Shown here: positions 52,876 through 62,330 of the stretch, one piece after another
Layout: each line of letters opens with the position of its first letter
Position numbering within the stretch: the first letter of the stretch is position 1
From: Streptomyces sp. TLI_146
GTDB lineage: Bacteria; Actinomycetota; Actinomycetes; Streptomycetales; Streptomycetaceae
Assembly: GCF_002846415.1 (NCBI RefSeq)
Contig: NZ_PJMX01000001.1
Location: forward strand, 3,100,001-3,164,000
Length of the DNA: 64,000 nucleotides
Direction: 5' to 3'
The notes under the pieces: model-generated
Database searches by the model: none
Seen by the model: the letters and a program-made list of their open reading frames with translations, nothing else
What the model was told of the DNA's origin: nothing
Program-made: the position numbers and the translations under genes

Positions 52876-54264
52876 GTGGCGAACGACGCCAGCACCGTTT
52901 TCGACCTAGTGATCCTCGGCGGTGGCAGTGGCGGCTACGCCGCGGCCCTGCGCGGAGCGCAGCTGGGCCTGGACGTCGCACTGATCGAGAAGAACAAGCT
53001 CGGCGGCACCTGCCTGCACAACGGCTGCATCCCCACCAAGGCCCTGCTGCACGCCGGCGAGATCGCCGACCAGGCGCGCGAGGCCGAGCAGTTCGGTGTC
53101 AAGGCCACCTTCGAGGGCATCGACATCGCGGCCGTCCACAAGTACAAGGACGACGTGATCTCGGGCCTCTACAAGGGCCTCCAGGGCCTGGTGGCCTCCC
53201 GCAAGGTGACGTACATCGAGGGTGAGGGCAAGCTGTCGTCGCCCACCTCGGTCGACGTCAACGGGCAGCGCGTCCAGGGCCGCCACGTCCTCCTGGCGAC
53301 CGGCTCCGTGCCGAAGTCGCTGCCGGGCCTGGAGATCGACGGCAACCGCATCATCTCCTCGGACCACGCGCTGACCCTGGACCGGGTCCCGCAGTCCGCG
53401 ATCATCCTGGGCGGCGGCGTCATCGGCGTCGAGTTCGCCTCGGCGTGGAAGTCCTTCGGCACCGACGTCACCGTCGTCGAGGGCCTCAAGCACCTCGTCC
53501 CGGCCGAGGACGAGAACTCCTCGAAGCTTCTTGAGCGCGCGTTCCGCAAGCGCGGCATCAAGTTCAACCTGGGCACCTTCTTCCAGAAGGCCGAGTACAC
53601 CCAGAACGGTGTCAAGGTCACGCTGGCCGACGGCAAGGAGTTCGAGGCCGAGGTCCTCCTCGTCGCCATCGGCCGCGGCCCGGTCTCGCAGGGCCTCGGT
53701 TACGAGGAGCAGGGCGTCGCGATGGACCGCGGCTACGTCCTCGTCGACGAGTACATGCGCACCAACGTGCCGACCATCTCGGCCGTCGGTGACCTCGTCC
53801 CGACCCTCCAGCTCGCGCACGTCGGCTTCGCCGAGGGCATCCTGGTGGCGGAGCGTCTGGCCGGTCTCAAGACCGTCCCGATCGACTACGACGGTGTGCC
53901 GCGCGTGACGTACTGCCACCCCGAGGTCGCCTCCGTCGGCATCTCCGAGGCCAAGGCCAAGGAGATCTACGGTGCGGACAAGGTCGTCGCTCTGAAGTAC
54001 AACCTCGCGGGCAACGGCAAGAGCAAGATCCTCAAGACCGCGGGCGAGATCAAGCTCGTCCAGGTCAAGGACGGTGCCGTGGTCGGCGTCCACATGGTCG
54101 GTGACCGTATGGGCGAGCAGGTCGGCGAAGCCCAGCTGATCTACAACTGGGAGGCTCTGCCGGCCGAGGTCGCGCAGCTCATCCACGCGCACCCGACGCA
54201 GAACGAGGCTCTCGGCGAGGCGCACCTGGCGCTGGCCGGCAAGCCGCTGCACTCCCACGACTGA
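52876..54264 (+). CDS. lpdA: dihydrolipoyl dehydrogenase (E3)
   Basis: FAD enzyme that reoxidises the lipoyl arm of 2-oxoacid dehydrogenases, reducing NAD+. 462 residues. The FAD motif VILGGGSGGYAAALRGAQLG, redox pair Cys46/Cys51 in GGTCLHNGCIPTK, NAD motif ILGGGVIGVEFAS and C-terminal catalytic His in IHAHPTQNEALGEA are all visible. The GTG 52876 has GGAGG 7 nt upstream; an ATG at 52858 lacks one. It is 54 bp before sucB and so probably co-transcribed. Confidence 0.96.
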   Translation: MANDASTVFDLVILGGGSGGYAAALRGAQLGLDVALIEKNKLGGTCLHNGCIPTKALLHAGEIADQAREAEQFGVKATFEGIDIAAVHKYKDDVISGLYKGLQGLVASRKVTYIEGEGKLSSPTSVDVNGQRVQGRHVLLATGSVPKSLPGLEIDGNRIISSDHALTLDRVPQSAIILGGGVIGVEFASAWKSFGTDVTVVEGLKHLVPAEDENSSKLLERAFRKRGIKFNLGTFFQKAEYTQNGVKVTLADGKEFEAEVLLVAIGRGPVSQGLGYEEQGVAMDRGYVLVDEYMRTNVPTISAVGDLVPTLQLAHVGFAEGILVAERLAGLKTVPIDYDGVPRVTYCHPEVASVGISEAKAKEIYGADKVVALKYNLAGNGKSKILKTAGEIKLVQVKDGAVVGVHMVGDRMGEQVGEAQLIYNWEALPAEVAQLIHAHPTQNEALGEAHLALAGKPLHSHD

Positions 54265-54318
54265 TTGCCCTCGGGCGCGACGACCACTTCCGCAAATCTG
54301 TAAGGAGAAACTGAAACC

Positions 54319-56088
54319 ATGTCGGTTTCCGTAACCCTTCCGGCGCTCGGCGAGAGCGTCACCGAGGGCACCGTCACCCGCTGGCTGAAGGCCGAGGGCG
54401 AGCGCGTCGAGGCCGACGAGCCGTTGCTCGAGGTCTCGACCGACAAGGTCGACACCGAGATCCCGGCCCCCGCCTCCGGCATCCTGGCCTCCATCAAGGT
54501 GGCCGAGGACGAGACCGTCGAGGTCGGCGCCGAGCTGGCCATCATCGACGACGGCTCGGGCGCTCCGGCCGCCGCCGCGGCTCCGGCCGCCGAGCCCGCC
54601 GCCGCTCCCGCCCCGGCCCCCGCGGCCGAGGCTCCGGCCGCCCCGGCGCCCGCCGCCGAGGCCCCGGCCCCGGCCGCCGCCCCCGCCGGTGGCGCCGCCG
54701 GCACCGACGTGACGCTGCCCGCCCTCGGCGAGTCCGTCACCGAGGGCACCGTCACCCGCTGGCTGAAGCAGGTCGGCGAGGAGGTGGCCGAGGACGAGCC
54801 GCTGCTCGAGGTCTCCACCGACAAGGTCGACACCGAGATCCCCGCCCCGGTCGCCGGTGTGCTGCTGGAGATCGTGGTCGGCGAGGACGAGACCGCCGAG
54901 GTCGGCGCCAAGCTGGCCGTCATCGGCGCCGCGGGTGCCGCGCCCGCCGCCGCTGCCGCCCCGGCCGCCCCGGCTCCGGCCGCCGCCCCCGCTCCGGCCC
55001 CGGCGGCCGCTCCGGCGCCCGCCCCGGCCGCTCCGGCTGCTCCGGCTCCGGCCCCGGCCGCCCCCGTGGCCGCCCCGGCCGCGCCCGCCGCCCCGGCGCC
55101 CGCGCCGGTCGCCGCCCCGGCTCCGGTGACCCCGGCTCCGGCCCCGGTCGCCACCTCCGGCGACGACGGCGCGTACGTCACGCCGCTGGTCCGCAAGCTC
55201 GCCTCCGAGTCCGGTGTGGACCTGGGCGCGGTCAAGGGCACCGGCGTCGGCGGCCGTATCCGCAAGCAGGACGTCATCGCCGCCGCCGAGGCCGCGAAGG
55301 CCGCCGCTCCGGCGCCGGCCGCCGCCGCGCCCGCCGCGAAGGCCGCCCCCTCCCTGGAGGCGTCCCCGCTGCGCGGCCAGACGGTCAAGATGACCCGGAT
55401 GCGCAAGGTCATCGGCGACAACATGATGAAGGCCCTGCACTCGCAGGCCCAGCTCACCACGGTCGTCGAGGTGGACATCACGAAGCTGATGAAGCTGCGT
55501 GCCGCCGCCAAGGACTCCTTCGCCGCCCGTGAGGGCGTCAAGCTGTCCCCGATGCCGTTCTTCGTGAAGGCCGCGGCCCAGGCGCTGAAGGCCCACCCGG
55601 TCATCAACGCCCGGATCAACGAGGACGAGGGCACCATCACGTACTTCGACTCGGAGAACATCGGCATCGCCGTGGACTCCGAGAAGGGTCTGATGACGCC
55701 GGTCATCAAGGGTGCGGGCGGTCTGAACCTCGCCGGTATCTCCAAGGCGACCGCCGAGCTGGCCGGCAAGGTCCGCGCCAACAAGATCACCCCGGACGAG
55801 CTGTCCGGCGCGACCTTCACGATCAGCAACACCGGCTCGCGCGGTGCGCTGTTCGACACGGTCATCGTGCCGCCGAACCAGGTCGCGATCCTGGGCATCG
55901 GCGCCACCGTCAAGCGCCCGGCGGTCATCGAGACCGCCGAGGGCACGGTCATCGGCATCCGTGACATGACCTACCTGGCGCTCTCCTACGACCACCGTCT
56001 GGTGGACGGCGCCGACGCGGCCCGCTACCTGACGGCCGTCAAGGCGATCCTGGAGGCCGGCGAGTTCGAGGTCGAGCTCGGCCTGTAG
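54319..56088 (+). CDS. sucB: dihydrolipoamide acyltransferase (E2), two lipoyl domains
   Basis: Core E2 of PDH/2-oxoglutarate dehydrogenase. Two lipoyl domains with target lysines in [14 protein letters not shown] (K43 and K169) are joined by long Ala/Pro linkers (residues 78-130 and 205-275). A peripheral-subunit-binding domain follows ([14 protein letters not shown]...[10 protein letters not shown]), then the catalytic domain ending [16 protein letters not shown] with the His/Asp pair. Two lipoyl domains and adjacent lpdA and aceE suit a shared actinobacterial complex, so succinyl versus acetyl specificity is not fixed by the name. AAGGAG precedes the ATG. Confidence 0.94.
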   Translation: MSVSVTLPALGESVTEGTVTRWLKAEGERVEADEPLLEVSTDKVDTEIPAPASGILASIKVAEDETVEVGAELAIIDDGSGAPAAAAAPAAEPAAAPAPAPAAEAPAAPAPAAEAPAPAAAPAGGAAGTDVTLPALGESVTEGTVTRWLKQVGEEVAEDEPLLEVSTDKVDTEIPAPVAGVLLEIVVGEDETAEVGAKLAVIGAAGAAPAAAAAPAAPAPAAAPAPAPAAAPAPAPAAPAAPAPAPAAPVAAPAAPAAPAPAPVAAPAPVTPAPAPVATSGDDGAYVTPLVRKLASESGVDLGAVKGTGVGGRIRKQDVIAAAEAAKAAAPAPAAAAPAAKAAPSLEASPLRGQTVKMTRMRKVIGDNMMKALHSQAQLTTVVEVDITKLMKLRAAAKDSFAAREGVKLSPMPFFVKAAAQALKAHPVINARINEDEGTITYFDSENIGIAVDSEKGLMTPVIKGAGGLNLAGISKATAELAGKVRANKITPDELSGATFTISNTGSRGALFDTVIVPPNQVAILGIGATVKRPAVIETAEGTVIGIRDMTYLALSYDHRLVDGADAARYLTAVKAILEAGEFEVELGL

Positions 56089-56115
56089 GACCGCGGCCGT
56101 ACGGTCTGTGACGAA

Positions 56116-56152
56116 GGCGCCCCCGCCCGGAGTGATTCCTGGTGGGGGCGCC
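56116..56152 (+). terminator. E2 gene terminator
   Basis: A 12-bp stem GGCGCCCCCGCC/GGTGGGGGCGCC (one G-T pair) 28 bp after the stop. Transcription into the GntR gene may be reduced. Confidence 0.6.
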
Positions 56153-56195
56153 GCCGTATTGTCTAGAGGTCACCGCTCGCGCGAAGGAGCTCTTC

Positions 56196-56819
56196 ATGAC
56201 CCCGCCCGTCGTCCACTCGCTGCGCGAGCAGATCCGCGAGCACATCGTGGAGGGGATCGTCAGCGGCCGCTGGAAGCCGGGTGAGCGGATCGTGGAGCGC
56301 CGTATCGCGGTCGAGCTCCAGGTGAGCCAGACGCCCGTCCGGGAGGCCCTGCGCGAGCTGGAGTCCCTGCGGCTGATCGAGTCGGCCCCCAACAAGGGCG
56401 TACGCGTACGGAACCTGACGGCGGCCGACCTGGAGGAGAGCTACCCCGTCCGGGCGGGCCTGGAGCAGATCGCGGCCGAGCTGGCCGCGGACCGCCTCGC
56501 CGCGGACTGCTCGGCGCTTGAGCCGCATGTGGCGGCGCTGTACGAGGCGGACGCGGCGGCGGACGGGACGGCGCAGGTCCGGCACACGGTGGGGTTCCAC
56601 CGTGAGCTGGTGCGGGCGGCGCACAACAGCGTGCTGCTGCACACCTGGGAGGGCCTCGGCATCGAGGTCTTCACGGCCCTGTCCATCCGCTGGCTGGGCA
56701 CGGTGCAGAAGTCGTACGCGGAGGAGCACCAGGAGCTGGTGGAGGCGTTCCGGCGCCACGATCCGCGGATCGGCACGCTGGTCAAGTCCCACGTCCTGGG
56801 CTGCGCGCCGCGGGCTTAG
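56196..56819 (+). CDS. GntR family (FCD) transcriptional regulator
   Basis: A 207-residue regulator. The winged helix (1-75) has REQIREHIVEGIVSGRWKPGERI and VSQTPVREALRELESLRLIES. The C-terminal FCD domain (about 80-207) has the acidic and His residues used for ligand-metal binding (RAGLEQIAAELAA, VGFHRELVRAAHN). ATG 56196 has an AAGGAG site. It lies between the E2 and aceE genes, so control of pyruvate dehydrogenase by pyruvate or acids is plausible but unproven. Confidence 0.9.
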   Translation: MTPPVVHSLREQIREHIVEGIVSGRWKPGERIVERRIAVELQVSQTPVREALRELESLRLIESAPNKGVRVRNLTAADLEESYPVRAGLEQIAAELAADRLAADCSALEPHVAALYEADAAADGTAQVRHTVGFHRELVRAAHNSVLLHTWEGLGIEVFTALSIRWLGTVQKSYAEEHQELVEAFRRHDPRIGTLVKSHVLGCAPRA

Positions 56820-57454
56820 CCCGGGGTTCGTCTGCGGCCCGGTGGTGGGTTGCGGCGGATTCCCCGGGGGCTGCGCCCCCGGCCCCTACGGTGTTCGTCT
56901 GCGGACCGTGGCGGGCTGGTCGCGCAGTTCCCCGCGCCCCTTAAATGCCGCTCCGCGGCAATCCCCTGGGCGCCCCGAAGGGGCGCATCTCAGGGGCGCG
57001 GGGAACTGCGCGAGCAACCGACCACGGCCCGCAGACGAACGAGGGTTCAGGGGCGCGGGGAACTGCGCGACCAGCCCGCCACCGGCCCGTAGACGAACCC
57101 CGGGCCGAAGAGGGGCGCGGGGAACTGCGCGACCAGTTGGGGACGGCCCGCAGACAAACACCGGGCCAAACAGGGGCGTAGCCCCCGCAGGGAGAGGTGG
57201 GGGTGGGCCCCGCTCATACTCCGGCACCCCCGCTCATCCGAACCCCACCCCACCTGCGAAAACAAGGCACCCCGTGCCCCCTTCCGGGGCACCCCGTGCC
57301 GACTTTTTCGATATCGAGAAGTTTTTCGCTCAACGCTTTGATCGATCATCGATCGGCGGCTTACAGTCAACGGCGGACTTACCCGGTCCACCGCCCTGTC
57401 CTGCCAGACAAGGCCCCTTATCTCCACCCCCCTCCAGTCCGGAAGGCGGCGATC
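56820..57454. other. aceE upstream region: terminator, four core-repeat copies and promoter
   Basis: A 635-bp gap. A hairpin CCGGGGGC-tgc-GCCCCCGG (56864-56882) probably ends the GntR transcript. The 20-nt core occurs inverted at 56920-56941 and direct at 56992-57013, 57049-57070 and 57111-57132. The module 56942-56991 is inverted relative to 28534-28584. From 57300 the sequence turns AT-richer and forms the aceE promoter. No gene seen. Confidence 0.75.
57308..57367 (+). promoter_or_regulatory. candidate aceE promoter with palindromes
   Basis: TTGATC (57338-57343) and TACAGT (57362-57367) are 18 bp apart. A perfect 15-bp palindrome GATCGAT-C-ATCGATC (57340-57354) overlaps the -35 box and TCGATATCGA (57308-57317) lies just upstream. 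This gives a promoter with likely operator sites. Confidence 0.55.
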
Positions 57455-60154
57455 ATGATCGACCCCACGCCCAAGTCTCCGAGCGAGCTCGACCAGCTCC
57501 CGGACCGTGACACCGAGGAGACCGCCGAGTGGGCGGCCTCCCTCGATGCCGTCGCCAAGGCCGCCGGCCCCCACCGGGCCGCGTATCTGATGCGCCGCAC
57601 GCTCCAGCACGCCGAGGGCGCGGGCCTGGCCCTGCCCAAGCTGCTGGAGACGGACTACGTCAACACCATCCCCAGCTCCGCCGAACCCGTCATCGACGGC
57701 GACGAGGAGATGGAGCGCCGGATCACGGCGTGGAACCGGTGGAACGCCGCCGCGATGGTCACCCGCGGCTCCAAGCACGGCGTCGGCGGCCACATAGCCA
57801 CCTTCGCCTCCGCCGCCTGGCTGTACGAGACCGGCTTCAACCACTTCTTCAAGGGGAAGGAGGCCGACGGATCCGGCGACCAGCTGTACATCCAGGGCCA
57901 CGCCTCCCCCGGCATCTACGCCCGCGCCTTCCTCGACGGCCGTCTCGACGAGACGCACCTCGACAACTTCCGGCAGGAGTCCGGCGGCAACGGCCTGCCC
58001 TCCTACCCGCACCCGCGCCGGCTGCCCTGGCTGTGGGAGTTCCCGACCGTCTCCATGGGTCTCGGTCCCCTCTCCGCCATCTACCAGGCGCGCTTCAACC
58101 GGTACCTCACCAACCGCAACATCAAGGACGTCTCGGCCTCCCACGTGTGGGCCTTCCTCGGTGACGGCGAGATGGACGAGCCCGAGTCGACCGCCGCACT
58201 CGCGCTCGCCGCTCGTGAGGGCCTCGACAACCTCACCTTCGTCATCAACTGCAACCTGCAGCGCCTCGACGGCCCGGTCCGCGCGAACTTCAAGATCGTG
58301 CAGGAGCTGGAGGCCCAGTTCCGCGGCGCCGGCTGGAACGTCGTGAAGTCGCTGTGGGGCGGCGCCTGGGACGAGCTGTTCGCGCTCGACACCACCGGCG
58401 CCCTGGTCCGCCGGCTGCGCGAGGTCCCGGACGCGCAGGTGCAGACGTACCAGACGCGTGACGCGGCCTACATCCGCGAGGACTTCTTCGGCAAGGACCC
58501 GGCCCTCGTCGAGATGGCCCGGCTGCTCACCGACGACAAGATCCTCGAGTGCTTCCACCTCTCCCGCGGCGGTCACGAGCCCCGCAAGGTGTACGCGGCG
58601 TACAAGGCCGCCCTGGAGTTCAAGGGCGCGCCGACCGTCATCCTGGCGCAGACCGTCAAGGGCTTCACCCTCGGTGAGGGCTTCGCGTCCAAGAACGCGA
58701 ACCACCAGATGAAGAAGCTCTCGAACGACGAGTTCAAGAACATGCGGGATCTGCTGGAACTGCCGATCTCCGACGCCCAGTTCGTCGACGGTGTCGTTCC
58801 TTACGGGCACCCCGGCGCGGACTCCCCCGAGGTGCGTTACCTCCAGGAGCGGCGCGCCGCCCTCGGCGGTCCCGCCCCGGCCCGCCGTACGCACGCGCTC
58901 GCTCCGCTGCCCGCCCCGGCCGACAAGGCGTTCGCCGCGTTCGACAAGGGCTCCGGCAGCCAGTCCATGGCCACCACCATGGCGTTCGTCCGGCTCGTCA
59001 AGGACCTCATCCGCGACAAGGAGACCGGCAAGCGCTGGGTCCCGATCGTCCCGGACGAGGCCCGCACCTTCGGTATGGAGAGCCTCTTCCCCTCCCTCGG
59101 GATCTACTCCCCCAAGGGCCAGACGTACGAGCCGGTCGACCGCGACCAGCTGATGTACTACCGCGAGGCGAAGGACGGCCAGATCCTCAACGAGGGGATC
59201 ACCGAGGCCGGTTCGATGGCCGACTTCATCGCCGCGTCGACCGCGTACTCCACGCACGGCGAAGCGATGATCCCGTTCTACATCTTCTACTCGATGTTCG
59301 GCTGGCAGCGCACCGCCGACCAGATGTGGCAGCTCGGCGACCAGCTGGGCCGCGGCTTCCTGGTGGGCGCCACCGCCGGTCGTACGACGCTGACCGGTGA
59401 GGGCCTCCAGCACGCCGACGGCCACTCGCCGGTGATCGCCGCGACCAACCCGGCGGCGCTGACCTACGACCCGGCGTTCGCGTACGAGATCGGCACGATC
59501 GTCAAGGACGGTCTGCGCCGGATGTACGGCGAGGCGGCTCCGGGCGAGGACCAGAACGTCTTCTACTACCTCACCGTCTACAACGAGCCCATGCCGCAGC
59601 CCGCCAAGCCGGCCGGGATCGACGAGGGCATCATCAAGGGCCTCTACCGCTTCAACACGGCCGAGTCGGCCGGGCTGGACGTGGCGGCCGCCAACCCCGC
59701 GCGCATCCAGCTGCTCGGCTCGGGCACGGCGATCCACTGGACCCTCGCGGCCCAGAAGCTGCTCGCCGAGGAGTGGGGCGTGGCCGCCGACGTGTGGTCC
59801 GCGACCTCCTGGACCGAGCTGCGCCGGGACGCCCTGGAGGCGGACGCCGCGCTGCTGCGCGGCGAGGAGCGCGTGCCGTACGTACGCCAGGCGCTGGCCG
59901 GTGCCGAGGGCCCGGTCCTCGCGGTCAGCGACTACATGCGCCAGGTGCCGGACCAGATCGCGCAGTGGGTCGAGCAGGACTACTCCTCGCTCGGCGCCGA
60001 CGGGTTCGGCCTCTCCGACACCCGTGACGCGGCCCGCCGCCACTTCGGCGTCGACGCCCAGTCGATCGTCGTCGCGGCCCTGGCCCAGCTGGCCCGCCGC
60101 GGCGAGGTCAAGGCGTCGGCGGTGAAGGAAGCCCGCGAGCGGTACGGCCTGTAA
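57455..60154 (+). CDS. aceE: pyruvate dehydrogenase E1, homodimeric type
   Basis: Thiamine-diphosphate-dependent decarboxylase of pyruvate, 899 residues, full length. The ThDP-binding motif is VWAFLGDGEMDEPESTAAL...TFVINCNLQ; other family segments are SKHGVGGHIATFASAAWLYE and GRTTLTGEGLQHADGHS. ATG 57455 follows GGAAGG; an ORF reaching 57197 would run through repeats and the promoter. With E2 and lpdA nearby it can make a full PDH complex. A repeat cluster follows the stop. Confidence 0.96.
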   Translation: MIDPTPKSPSELDQLPDRDTEETAEWAASLDAVAKAAGPHRAAYLMRRTLQHAEGAGLALPKLLETDYVNTIPSSAEPVIDGDEEMERRITAWNRWNAAAMVTRGSKHGVGGHIATFASAAWLYETGFNHFFKGKEADGSGDQLYIQGHASPGIYARAFLDGRLDETHLDNFRQESGGNGLPSYPHPRRLPWLWEFPTVSMGLGPLSAIYQARFNRYLTNRNIKDVSASHVWAFLGDGEMDEPESTAALALAAREGLDNLTFVINCNLQRLDGPVRANFKIVQELEAQFRGAGWNVVKSLWGGAWDELFALDTTGALVRRLREVPDAQVQTYQTRDAAYIREDFFGKDPALVEMARLLTDDKILECFHLSRGGHEPRKVYAAYKAALEFKGAPTVILAQTVKGFTLGEGFASKNANHQMKKLSNDEFKNMRDLLELPISDAQFVDGVVPYGHPGADSPEVRYLQERRAALGGPAPARRTHALAPLPAPADKAFAAFDKGSGSQSMATTMAFVRLVKDLIRDKETGKRWVPIVPDEARTFGMESLFPSLGIYSPKGQTYEPVDRDQLMYYREAKDGQILNEGITEAGSMADFIAASTAYSTHGEAMIPFYIFYSMFGWQRTADQMWQLGDQLGRGFLVGATAGRTTLTGEGLQHADGHSPVIAATNPAALTYDPAFAYEIGTIVKDGLRRMYGEAAPGEDQNVFYYLTVYNEPMPQPAKPAGIDEGIIKGLYRFNTAESAGLDVAAANPARIQLLGSGTAIHWTLAAQKLLAEEWGVAADVWSATSWTELRRDALEADAALLRGEERVPYVRQALAGAEGPVLAVSDYMRQVPDQIAQWVEQDYSSLGADGFGLSDTRDAARRHFGVDAQSIVVAALAQLARRGEVKASAVKEARERYGL

Positions 60155-60644
60155 GGCCGGAGGACGCGGTGTACGCCCCCGGGCGCGGCTCTGTGCCGTG
60201 CGGCCGGGGGCGTTCGCTGTTCGTCTGCGGCTGTGTGGTGGGTTGCTCGCGCAGTTCCCCGCGCCCCTAGGTGGTTCATTACCTGCGGGCCGGTGGTGGG
60301 CTGGTCGCGCAGTTCCCCGCGCCCCTAGGGGGTCGGCCGCAGCCGGAGAACCAAGCTCAGCCACAGGCCTTTAGGGGCGCGGGGAACTGCGCGAGAAGCG
60401 GGCACGGTCCGCAGACGAACGAGGGTTTCCAGGGGCGCGGGGAACTGCGCGACCAGCCACCCACGGTCCGCACACGAACGAGGGTTCCAGGGGCGCGGGC
60501 GCGGGCGACCCAGGCTGCGCGCCCGACGGGCGAGCTCTGCGGCCGGGGTCGGCGGGGCGAATGGTTCGATCCGGCCGCCCGATGGGCTGATTTGCGCGGC
60601 TCCGCGTGCGCGCCCACCCGCCAGCCACGATGCTGGATCCCGTG
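60155..60644. repeat. intergenic repeat cluster with second copy of the 211-bp block
   Basis: A 490-bp gap after aceE. The block 60218-60428 equals 43763-43973 apart from 4 mismatches. Core copies are inverted at 60247-60268 and 60305-60326, and direct at 60373-60394 and 60431-60452; a decayed GGGGCGCGGGC copy follows near 60491. The remainder to 60644 holds the promoter region of the next gene. No gene seen. Confidence 0.8.
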
Positions 60645-61169
60645 ATGGACGAGACGGAATTCTGGGAGCTGATCGACAGCACCCGCGAGGACGCCGAGGG
60701 CGACCCCGAGGACCATGCGGAGCTGCTGGTGGAGCGCTTGCTGCAGCTCGACCCGGAATCCGTCCTGGACTTCGCCAGGCACTTCGAGGCCCGCTACAAC
60801 CGCGCGTACGCCTGGGATCTGTGGGGCGCGGCGGCCGTGCTGCTCGGCGGCGCCAGCGACGACGCGTTCGACTACTTCCGCTGCTGGCTCATCGGCCAGG
60901 GCCGGGAGGTGTTCGAGGGCGCCCTGCACGACCCGGACCACCTCGCCGAGCTCCTGGACGACTTCGACGAGGAGATCGACGGCGACGGCGAGGACCTGGG
61001 GTACGCGGCGGACGAGGCGTACGAGCAGCTCACCGGGGCCGTCGCGCCCGATCTGGGGATCTCGCCCCAGCCCTCCGAACCGCTGGGCACCCCGATCGAC
61101 TTCGAGGACGACCGCGCCCTGGCGGAACGGTTCCCCCGACTGTGGGAACGATTCGGCACGTCGGTCTGA
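60645..61169 (+). CDS. DUF4240 domain protein
   Basis: A 174-residue acidic cytoplasmic protein starting MDETEFWELIDSTREDAEGD, the DUF4240 signature, with helix-rich segments ARHFEARYNRAYAWDLWGAA and FDYFRCWLIGQGREVFEGAL. Function unknown; the family is common near immunity-like or toxin neighbourhoods in bacteria, but none is visible here. The ATG 60645 matches the family start; an ATG at 60606 is possible. It stops 7 bp from the convergent phosphatase gene. Confidence 0.8.
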   Translation: MDETEFWELIDSTREDAEGDPEDHAELLVERLLQLDPESVLDFARHFEARYNRAYAWDLWGAAAVLLGGASDDAFDYFRCWLIGQGREVFEGALHDPDHLAELLDDFDEEIDGDGEDLGYAADEAYEQLTGAVAPDLGISPQPSEPLGTPIDFEDDRALAERFPRLWERFGTSV

Positions 61170-61176
61170 CGTCGGG

Positions 61177-62274
61177 CTAAGCGGCCCGGTGGCCGTTCGC
61201 CGGGGCCAGCGCCAGCGCCAGTAGCGCCACGTCGTCCTTGGCCCGGCCCGCGTACCGGACCAGGTCGTCGCGTACCGCCTCGGTGAGCGCCGCGAGGCCG
61301 TCGCGCGGGGTCGCCAGCGCCGCCAGTCGCTCCCCCAGCGGATAGAAGGCGCCCGCCCCGTCGCGCGCCTCGGTCACCCCGTCCGTGTACGCGAGGATCC
61401 TGTCCCCGTCGGCGAGCTCCACCCGCAGCTCCCCCGGCGGCGCCAGGCCCGCGAGGCCGAGGCCGAGGGGTGGTGCGGGCTCGGCGGCCAGTTCGGCGGC
61501 GGTGCGGCCGCGCAGCAGGAACGGGCGGGGGTGGCCGCAGCTCACCACCCGTACGACCCTCTCGTGCGGCGGGAACTCCAGGAGCAGCGCGGTCGCGAAC
61601 AGCTCGCCGTGGCCGTCCGGGCGCGCGTCGACCACCAGGCGGCGGTCCAGGCGGGCGGCGACGGCGGCGAGCGTGGGCTCGTCCAGGACCGCCTCGCGGA
61701 AGGCGCCGAGCAGCGCGGCCACCGTGCCGACCGCCGCCAGGCCGTGGCCCTGGACGTCCGCGATCACCGCCCGTACGCCGTGCGGGCCCTCGCGCACGTC
61801 GTAGAAGTCGCCGCCGACCAGGGTGCCGCGCTGGGCGGCCTGGTAGAGCCCGGCGCAGCGCACGGGCCCCACCGCGTCCGGCAGCGGCGGCAGCACCGCG
61901 AGCTGGGCGGCCTCGGCGACGGTACGGACGGTCACCAGCTGGTGGTCGCGGCGCTGGCGCACCCAGGCCACGACGATGCTGAAGACCACGACGACCGCGA
62001 GGGTGAGGATGTCGCCGGGGTGCGGGTACCAGTCGCGGGTGTGCGGCAGCAGCACGCCGACGAAAGTGACGGTGGCCAGCACGACCGTGCCGATCGGCCC
62101 GTACGCGAAGGCGGCCAGCGGCGGCACGGCGGCCAGGAAGTAGCCGAGCTCCACCCCGTTGGGGGTGCCGAGCTGGGCGGCCGTGATCCCGGCGAGGACC
62201 ACCACCGGGAGCGCCCGCTGCCACAGCGGCCGGGGGGCGACCGGCAGCAGCCCGGACGCGCCCTCGTCCGCCAT
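61177..62274 (-). CDS. membrane PP2C/SpoIIE-type serine/threonine phosphatase
   Basis: A 365-residue protein. N-terminal helices (about 20-105, four segments) are followed by a short linker helix and a SpoIIE/PP2C domain: VGGDFYDVREG, AVIADVQGHGLAAVGTVAAL, LATALLLEF-like block, LRVELADGDRILAYTDGVTEARD and DDVALLALA, with the metal aspartates. Such phosphatases act on anti-anti-sigma factors in Streptomyces. Target unknown. ATG 62274. Confidence 0.9.
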   Translation of the reverse strand: MADEGASGLLPVAPRPLWQRALPVVVLAGITAAQLGTPNGVELGYFLAAVPPLAAFAYGPIGTVVLATVTFVGVLLPHTRDWYPHPGDILTLAVVVVFSIVVAWVRQRRDHQLVTVRTVAEAAQLAVLPPLPDAVGPVRCAGLYQAAQRGTLVGGDFYDVREGPHGVRAVIADVQGHGLAAVGTVAALLGAFREAVLDEPTLAAVAARLDRRLVVDARPDGHGELFATALLLEFPPHERVVRVVSCGHPRPFLLRGRTAAELAAEPAPPLGLGLAGLAPPGELRVELADGDRILAYTDGVTEARDGAGAFYPLGERLAALATPRDGLAALTEAVRDDLVRYAGRAKDDVALLALALAPANGHRAA

Positions 62275-62330
62275 GGCGAAGCTCCTCGGCCGCCGGTCCT
62301 GCGCTGCTGTCTCGTATCTCCTGTTCTACG

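Noticed and set aside
52906..55995. 1029-residue minus-strand frame over lpdA and the E2 gene
   Set aside because: The Gly/Arg-rich part is the antisense of the E2 Ala/Pro linkers; no ribosome site or family match.
57047..60364. 1105-residue minus-strand frame over aceE
   Set aside because: Composition is Arg/Gly/Val repeats typical of antisense of high-GC genes, and aceE in the other frame is unmistakable.
60645..61169. toxin-immunity island around the DUF4240 gene
   Set aside because: DUF4240 proteins can occur in such loci, but neighbours here are core genes and no toxin candidate is present.
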